DNA of 7,250 nt from Candidatus Sigynarchaeota archaeon (GTDB lineage: Archaea; Asgardarchaeota; Jordarchaeia; Jordarchaeales; Jordarchaeaceae), in NCBI GenBank assembly GCA_030587505.1, contig JAUQYY010000165.1, positions 1-7,250 of the forward strand, given 5' to 3'. A program made the position numbers and the translations under genes. Under the pieces are notes generated by a model, which was not told where the DNA came from, did no database searches, and saw only the letters and a program-made list of their open reading frames with translations. Positions 4,692 to 7,250 of the stretch are shown here, piece by piece. Numbering within the stretch: the stretch's first letter is position 1; each line of letters starts with the position of its first letter.

Positions 4692-5435
4692 TTGGACCAC
4701 TTGTTTGTACACGTTTCGGATATTCACGTGGGGAGAGGCGAGAGGGGTGACTTTTTGCCGAAAAAGCTGGAGACCTGCATTGACGAGGTTAACGAGCTGG
4801 CTCCGGATGCTGTCATCCTCACCGGGGACCTAACGATGTGGGGGTTAAAAGAGGACTACAGCCTGGCGAAAAAGTATGTCGATAGGTTCAAGTCGAAAAC
4901 CCTTGTCATACCCGGGAACCACGATTCGAGATACACGGGTTACATCTACTTTGAAAAGTATTTTGGAGTTGGAAACTGGACGCAGGAGATAGGCGACGTT
5001 TTCATCGTTGGTGTTGACAGCAGCATACCAGACCTGGATGAGGGACAGGTTGGGAGGGGCAGACAGGACTGGGTTGAGAAGACACTGCAAAACGCTCCGG
5101 AGGGGATGTACAAGATTGTCGCTGTTCACCACCACCTCGTCTCGGTGCCGGGGACGGGTCGGGAGAGAAGCGTCCTAACCGACGCCGGCGACTTTCTGCA
5201 GATGCTCGTGAGGAACGACGTGAACCTCGTCCTGTGCGGCCACAAGCACACCCCATACGTGTGGAGAGTTGAAGACGTGTACATAGTGACCACGGGAACC
5301 CCCTCGAGCAGGAAGGTCAGGGCGAACATACCCCAGTGCTACTACATAATCGAAATCGGAGACATATACACAACCATCAAGCTAAAAGAGGTCGGCGGAA
5401 AAGAACAACCCATCAGAAAGTGCAAAACACTCTAG
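4692..5435 (+). CDS. Calcineurin-like metallophosphoesterase (CpdA/cyclic-nucleotide-phosphodiesterase type)
   Basis: A soluble 247-residue metallophosphoesterase with all five metal motifs: DIH (Asp10, His12), GDLT (Asp46), GNHD (Asn76-Asp78), HHH (146-148) and GHKH (His184, His186). Such enzymes hold two metal ions and hydrolyse phosphomonoesters or diesters; the spacing and the DSSIPDLDEGQVGRGRQDW segment (109-127) resemble class III cyclic-nucleotide phosphodiesterases (CpdA). The substrate cannot be read from sequence: cyclic nucleotides, nucleotides or other phosphoesters are all possible. Start TTG 4692 is set by GGAGGTGA. Transcribed alone, divergent from the RtcB-like gene; a link with it (both concern phosphate ends of nucleic acids or nucleotides) is only a guess. 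Expression is probably controlled at the palindrome 4594-4615. Family very sure. Confidence 0.93.
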   Translation: MDHLFVHVSDIHVGRGERGDFLPKKLETCIDEVNELAPDAVILTGDLTMWGLKEDYSLAKKYVDRFKSKTLVIPGNHDSRYTGYIYFEKYFGVGNWTQEIGDVFIVGVDSSIPDLDEGQVGRGRQDWVEKTLQNAPEGMYKIVAVHHHLVSVPGTGRERSVLTDAGDFLQMLVRNDVNLVLCGHKHTPYVWRVEDVYIVTTGTPSSRKVRANIPQCYYIIEIGDIYTTIKLKEVGGKEQPIRKCKTL

Positions 5436-5492
5436 CCCAAAACCAACAATGGTAGAAACAGGAAACAAAGCGCCGCCGTGCCTTGTTATGGA

Positions 5493-5511
5493 TTTTTCCG
5501 TTTCTTCTTCT
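5493..5511 (+). terminator. T-rich archaeal-type terminator after the phosphoesterase
   Basis: A pyrimidine-rich run with TTTTT then TTTCTTCTTCTCT lies about 58 bp after the stop, with no strong hairpin. Archaeal RNA polymerase stops at such T tracts. It is in the 123-bp convergent gap before the end of the antitoxin-like gene. Confidence 0.45.
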
Positions 5512-5558
5512 CTATTCCAACGTATGTGTGTGCTTCTCCGGGTTAGTGGAAGTGGGGG

Positions 5559-5867
5559 TCATCGGTGGCTATCGGCGGCTTCGATGTCTTCCAGCAGGTC
5601 GCTTAGACTATACTGGTAAGGTATGCCACGCTCTGCTGCCTTTCTCATCGTCTCTCTCAAGCCGAGTTCGCACATCTCCGCGGCTTTCCACAGGGTTATT
5701 TTTCCCTCGCTGTAGAGTTTAAAGGCTTTCCGAGTTTTCCACTCCCTAATGCCGAGAGTTAGAATCATCCTTATAGCTTTTGGCATGTCAACCCCAAGGT
5801 CTCTCATGTACTCCTCTATGTCGCGGGCAAGCTCCTCGTCAATCCGGGCTCTAATAGTCACAGACAT
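5559..5867 (-). CDS. RHH-UPF0175 two-part antitoxin-like protein
   Basis: A 102-residue protein in two parts. Residues 1-42 look like a ribbon-helix-helix unit (MSVTIRARIDEELARDIEEY, then MPKAIRMILTLGIREW). Residues 48-95 match UPF0175: AFKLYSEGKITLWKAAEM, GLRETMRKAAERGIPYQYS, a helix-turn-helix-like module found in antitoxins that accompany PIN-domain (VapC-like) toxins. Expected role: binding and restraining a toxin and repressing its own operon. No PIN toxin frame follows: only 123 bp separate its stop from the end of the phosphoesterase gene, and that gap has no open frame of size, so it is an orphan or acts in trans. ATG 5867 is preferred; an in-frame GTG at 5876 is also possible. No ribosome site is seen, which fits a leaderless message. 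Domain call good; partner unknown. Confidence 0.82.
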   Translation of the reverse strand: MSVTIRARIDEELARDIEEYMRDLGVDMPKAIRMILTLGIREWKTRKAFKLYSEGKITLWKAAEMCELGLRETMRKAAERGIPYQYSLSDLLEDIEAADSHR

Positions 5868-5882
5868 GTGAACCACATATAC

Positions 5883-5894
5883 AAAAAGAAAAAA
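5883..5894 (-). terminator. T-tract terminator of the enoyl-CoA hydratase gene
   Basis: On the minus strand TTTTTTCTTTTT follows the hydratase stop by about 20 bp, a typical archaeal termination signal. It overlaps the promoter region of the next gene, so the antitoxin-like gene likely depends on its own promoter. Confidence 0.5.
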
Positions 5895-5898
5895 GTGG

Positions 5899-5906
5899 TT
5901 TTTAAA
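5899..5906 (-). promoter_or_regulatory. Candidate TATA box of the antitoxin-like gene
   Basis: On the minus strand TTTAAAAA is centred about 26 bp ahead of position 5876, which predicts a transcript starting at GTG 5876 or within nine bases of ATG 5867: a leaderless message. Consistent with the missing ribosome site. Confidence 0.45.
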
Positions 5907-5913
5907 CCCTTTC

Positions 5914-6738
5914 TCAGGGCATTATTCCGGTGAAATCCCTCGGCTTGAAGGGCTTCTTTTCCAGGAATTCTTTGACCCGCTCCCTGAACTCTGGGGTGGT
6001 CCATACCATCGCGGTGATGTCCCTGGCCAGTCTGAAGGTTAGCATGCTGAGATCGGTCCAGAACCTGAAAACGGATTTCACCACTCTGAACGCCTGGGGG
6101 CTTGACTTGTCAATGATTTCCAGCGCCAGTTTTCTTGCCTCCTCCTCAACCTCATCGTCGTCCACAACCCTGTTGATCAGCCCGTAGGTGTACGCCTCCT
6201 CGGCGTTCAACAGTTTCTGAGTGTAGACCATTTCCCTGGCTCTCCTGTCACCGATGAGGAAGGGTAGCAGCTGTGTTCCTCCGCCAGAGGCTGTTGACCC
6301 CACACCCAGTTCGGGTTGACCGAATCTCGCTGATTTCCCGGCGACGACTAGGTCGCACATCATGGCCAGCTCGTTTCCACCGGCAACACACGCACCCTTC
6401 ACGACGGCGATTGTCGGCTTCCCGGTCTCTCTGAGAAGGTCGAGGTTTCTCCAGTACGCGCCAAGCCACCTTAAGCCCTTATCCAAGTCGTAGCTGCTTA
6501 TCTCCGTAACGTCGGCCCCGGCGCAGAAAGCCTTTCCCATACCCATCAGTAGAATCGCCTGCACCTCTGGGTCCCTGTCCGCCTTGACCAGGGCGTCCCA
6601 GAGCTCGTTCATCATCTCAAGGTGCAGAACGTTCAGTCTTTCCGGGTAGTTGAATTTTATCCATAATAGTCTGCCATCTTTCGGATCCTTCTCCACAATC
6701 AGCTTCTTGTACGGTCCGTAACTAACATCTGAACCCAT
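5914..6738 (-). CDS. Enoyl-CoA hydratase/isomerase family protein (both catalytic Glu present)
   Basis: A crotonase-fold enzyme of 274 residues. These add water across the double bond of an enoyl-CoA, or do related CoA-thioester chemistry. Seen: the CoA and oxyanion region GKAFCAGADVTEI (68-80), GACVAGGNELAMMCD (115-129) with Glu123, and ARFGQPELGVGSTASGGGTQ (137-156) with Glu143. Glu123 and Glu143 line up with the two catalytic glutamates of rat enoyl-CoA hydratase, so hydratase activity is likely. The C-terminal helical part (WTTPEFRERVKEFLEKKPF) matches the usual trimerisation end. The frame opens further out at TTG 6756, but ATG 6738 follows GGTGA five bases upstream and is chosen. Possible substrates are fatty enoyl-CoA or a cyclohexenecarboxyl-CoA, given the BadH-like dehydrogenase and PaaK-like ligase nearby; this is inference. 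Confidence 0.92.
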   Translation of the reverse strand: MGSDVSYGPYKKLIVEKDPKDGRLLWIKFNYPERLNVLHLEMMNELWDALVKADRDPEVQAILLMGMGKAFCAGADVTEISSYDLDKGLRWLGAYWRNLDLLRETGKPTIAVVKGACVAGGNELAMMCDLVVAGKSARFGQPELGVGSTASGGGTQLLPFLIGDRRAREMVYTQKLLNAEEAYTYGLINRVVDDDEVEEEARKLALEIIDKSSPQAFRVVKSVFRFWTDLSMLTFRLARDITAMVWTTPEFRERVKEFLEKKPFKPRDFTGIMP

Positions 6739-6774
6739 AAATCTCACCAGACCCAAAAGGGGATTTGACAGACC

Positions 6775-6783
6775 ATAATATAG
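6775..6783 (-). promoter_or_regulatory. Candidate TATA box of the enoyl-CoA hydratase gene
   Basis: On the minus strand CTATATTAT is centred about 41 bp before ATG 6738. A start some 26 bp downstream, near 6753, leaves a 15-nt leader carrying GGTGA, which is a normal archaeal layout. Confidence 0.5.
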
Positions 6784-6935
6784 CCCTCCACAGACTTAAA
6801 ACTATTGATGTTAAAGGCTTAAAATTCACAACTTCGGAATGCTAACCTTCCCCCCCATAGCACTTCTCTCTTTTATAAGCTATTGAACGCTCTTTTCAAG
6901 AAGCATTAGAATAAGAGGCATCAAAAATGGCTTGC

Positions 6936-6950
6936 GGTGAAAGTTTCACC
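6936..6950. repeat. 15-bp palindrome, possible regulator site
   Basis: GGTGAAA (6936-6942) and TTTCACC (6944-6950) are perfectly complementary around one G. Flanking CTTG (6931-6934) and CAAG (6951-6954) extend the symmetry with one extra base at 6935. It lies about 60 bp from the TATA-like element at 6870-6879. It could be an operator; no gene reads directly from it. Confidence 0.4.
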
Positions 6951-7024
6951 CAAGAGCACTAATCTGCGGTGACTTAAGCTCTGACCCACCACCAGAATTC
7001 CCCGAATTCCACTCGGATTTTTCA

Positions 7025-7038
7025 AGCTTGCACAAGCT
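7025..7038 (-). repeat. Short inverted repeat at the end of the right-edge gene
   Basis: AGCTTG (7025-7030) and CAAGCT (7033-7038) pair around CA and overlap the stop codon of the partial gene. On the minus strand it is followed by GAAAAATCC rather than a T run, so it is not a convincing terminator. Confidence 0.25.
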
Positions 7039-7250
7039 AAACAACTCTAATTTTTTTAGCGTTCTTAATCTTCTCTAGCTTCGCCGTTAAATCCCTGAAG
7101 CTCTCAACATATGCCTTCCACTCAATATAGTCGTCCCACGCCTCGAATTTCTCCTCACCCTCTCCGATTCTCTTCTCGAAATCCTCAAACGAACACCCGT
7201 ACCTCCTTTCAAAAAGCTTTATTTTCTCCCCGATTGGAGCAAGCTGCGAG
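7037..7250 (-). CDS. Charged helical small protein, C-terminal part (cut by the window edge); antitoxin-like by resemblance
   Basis: The last 70 codons of a minus-strand gene are visible, in frame from 7249 to TAG at 7037. There is no methionine in this part, so the start lies beyond the window. The sequence is highly charged and helical: GEKIKLFERRYGCSFEDFEK, then FEAWDDYIEWKAYVESFRDL and TAKLEKIKNAKKIRVV. The WDDYIEWKAY core recalls a family of small archaeal proteins of about 100 residues often found beside putative toxin genes, where they may be antitoxins. I recall this from pattern memory and cannot name the family with certainty. No partner is visible: the 298 bp downstream are empty, and the upstream side is outside the window. 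Coding call good because of the long open frame with protein-like composition; function uncertain. Confidence 0.68.
   Translation of the reverse strand, partial: SQLAPIGEKIKLFERRYGCSFEDFEKRIGEGEEKFEAWDDYIEWKAYVESFRDLTAKLEKIKNAKKIRVV

Larger units (their letters stand above)
6739..7036. other. 298-bp gene-free region between two minus-strand genes
   Basis: No protein-coding frame of any size or RNA gene could be recognised. The part nearest 6738 is the hydratase promoter. A symmetric TATA-like element CTTTTATAAG (about 6870-6879) could fire in either direction but faces no gene on the plus strand. A palindrome sits at 6936-6950 and a short hairpin at 7025-7038. The rest is AT-rich filler. Confidence 0.55.

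Noticed and set aside
5436..5558. Search for a PIN-domain toxin behind the UPF0175 protein
   Set aside because: All minus-strand frames in this gap close after at most about 16 codons following an ATG and show no acidic PIN motif.
6990..7012. Direct repeat GAATTCC/GAATTCC
   Set aside because: Two short copies only; no further units or symmetry that would suggest a repeat array or attachment site.
6960..7036. Possible tRNA (TTC-containing loop near GAATTCC, CCGA/TCGG arms)
   Set aside because: No acceptor stem, no anticodon arm and no proper T-loop could be built on either strand.

Overview
The window most likely comes from a thermophilic archaeon, probably Thermoproteota or a related lineage. 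The grounds are AT-rich TATA-type elements (TTTAAA, ATATAAAA, TATTTTTATAA) about 25-40 bp ahead of several genes, Shine-Dalgarno sites matching the archaeal 16S tail (GGTGAT, GGAGGTGA), GTG and TTG starts, small ribbon-helix-helix (RHH) and UPF0175-type proteins, and compact gene packing. No rRNA, tRNA, CRISPR array or intact insertion sequence was seen.

Left part (1-3024). A PaaK-like aryl/acyl-CoA ligase, cut by the window edge, runs leftward. It is divergent from a short-chain dehydrogenase whose C-terminal half closely recalls BadH (2-hydroxycyclohexanecarboxyl-CoA dehydrogenase). A tight four-gene cluster follows on the + strand with gaps of 12, 1 and 14 bp: an FMN nitroreductase-family oxidoreductase, two different small RHH proteins back to back, and an SCP2-like lipid/acyl-CoA-binding protein. 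CoA ligase, dehydrogenase, flavoprotein and SCP2 carrier together suggest CoA-dependent breakdown or remodelling of an aromatic, alicyclic or fatty acid. The two RHH proteins may regulate it.

Middle (3049-5435). On the - strand lies a 403-residue protein read here as a divergent, shortened RtcB-like protein. It keeps several RtcB signature stretches (CGM, GxGNHF, HSG, HGxG, C-terminal VVK) but lacks other metal ligands. It is separated from a divergent calcineurin-like phosphoesterase by a 431-bp gene-free region. That region holds a perfect 10+10 bp inverted repeat just downstream of a TATA-like box, which is a good operator candidate. It also holds a stretch that could fold or be the fossil of an insertion-sequence end.

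Right part (5559-7250). On the - strand an enoyl-CoA hydratase with both catalytic glutamates is followed by a small RHH-UPF0175 antitoxin-like protein with no toxin partner beside it. A gene-free stretch of about 300 bp comes next, then the C-terminal part of a charged, helical small protein cut by the right edge. The hydratase fits the CoA-acid theme of the left part, although it is not in the same operon.

All functional calls rest on motif reading by eye; no database search was run.
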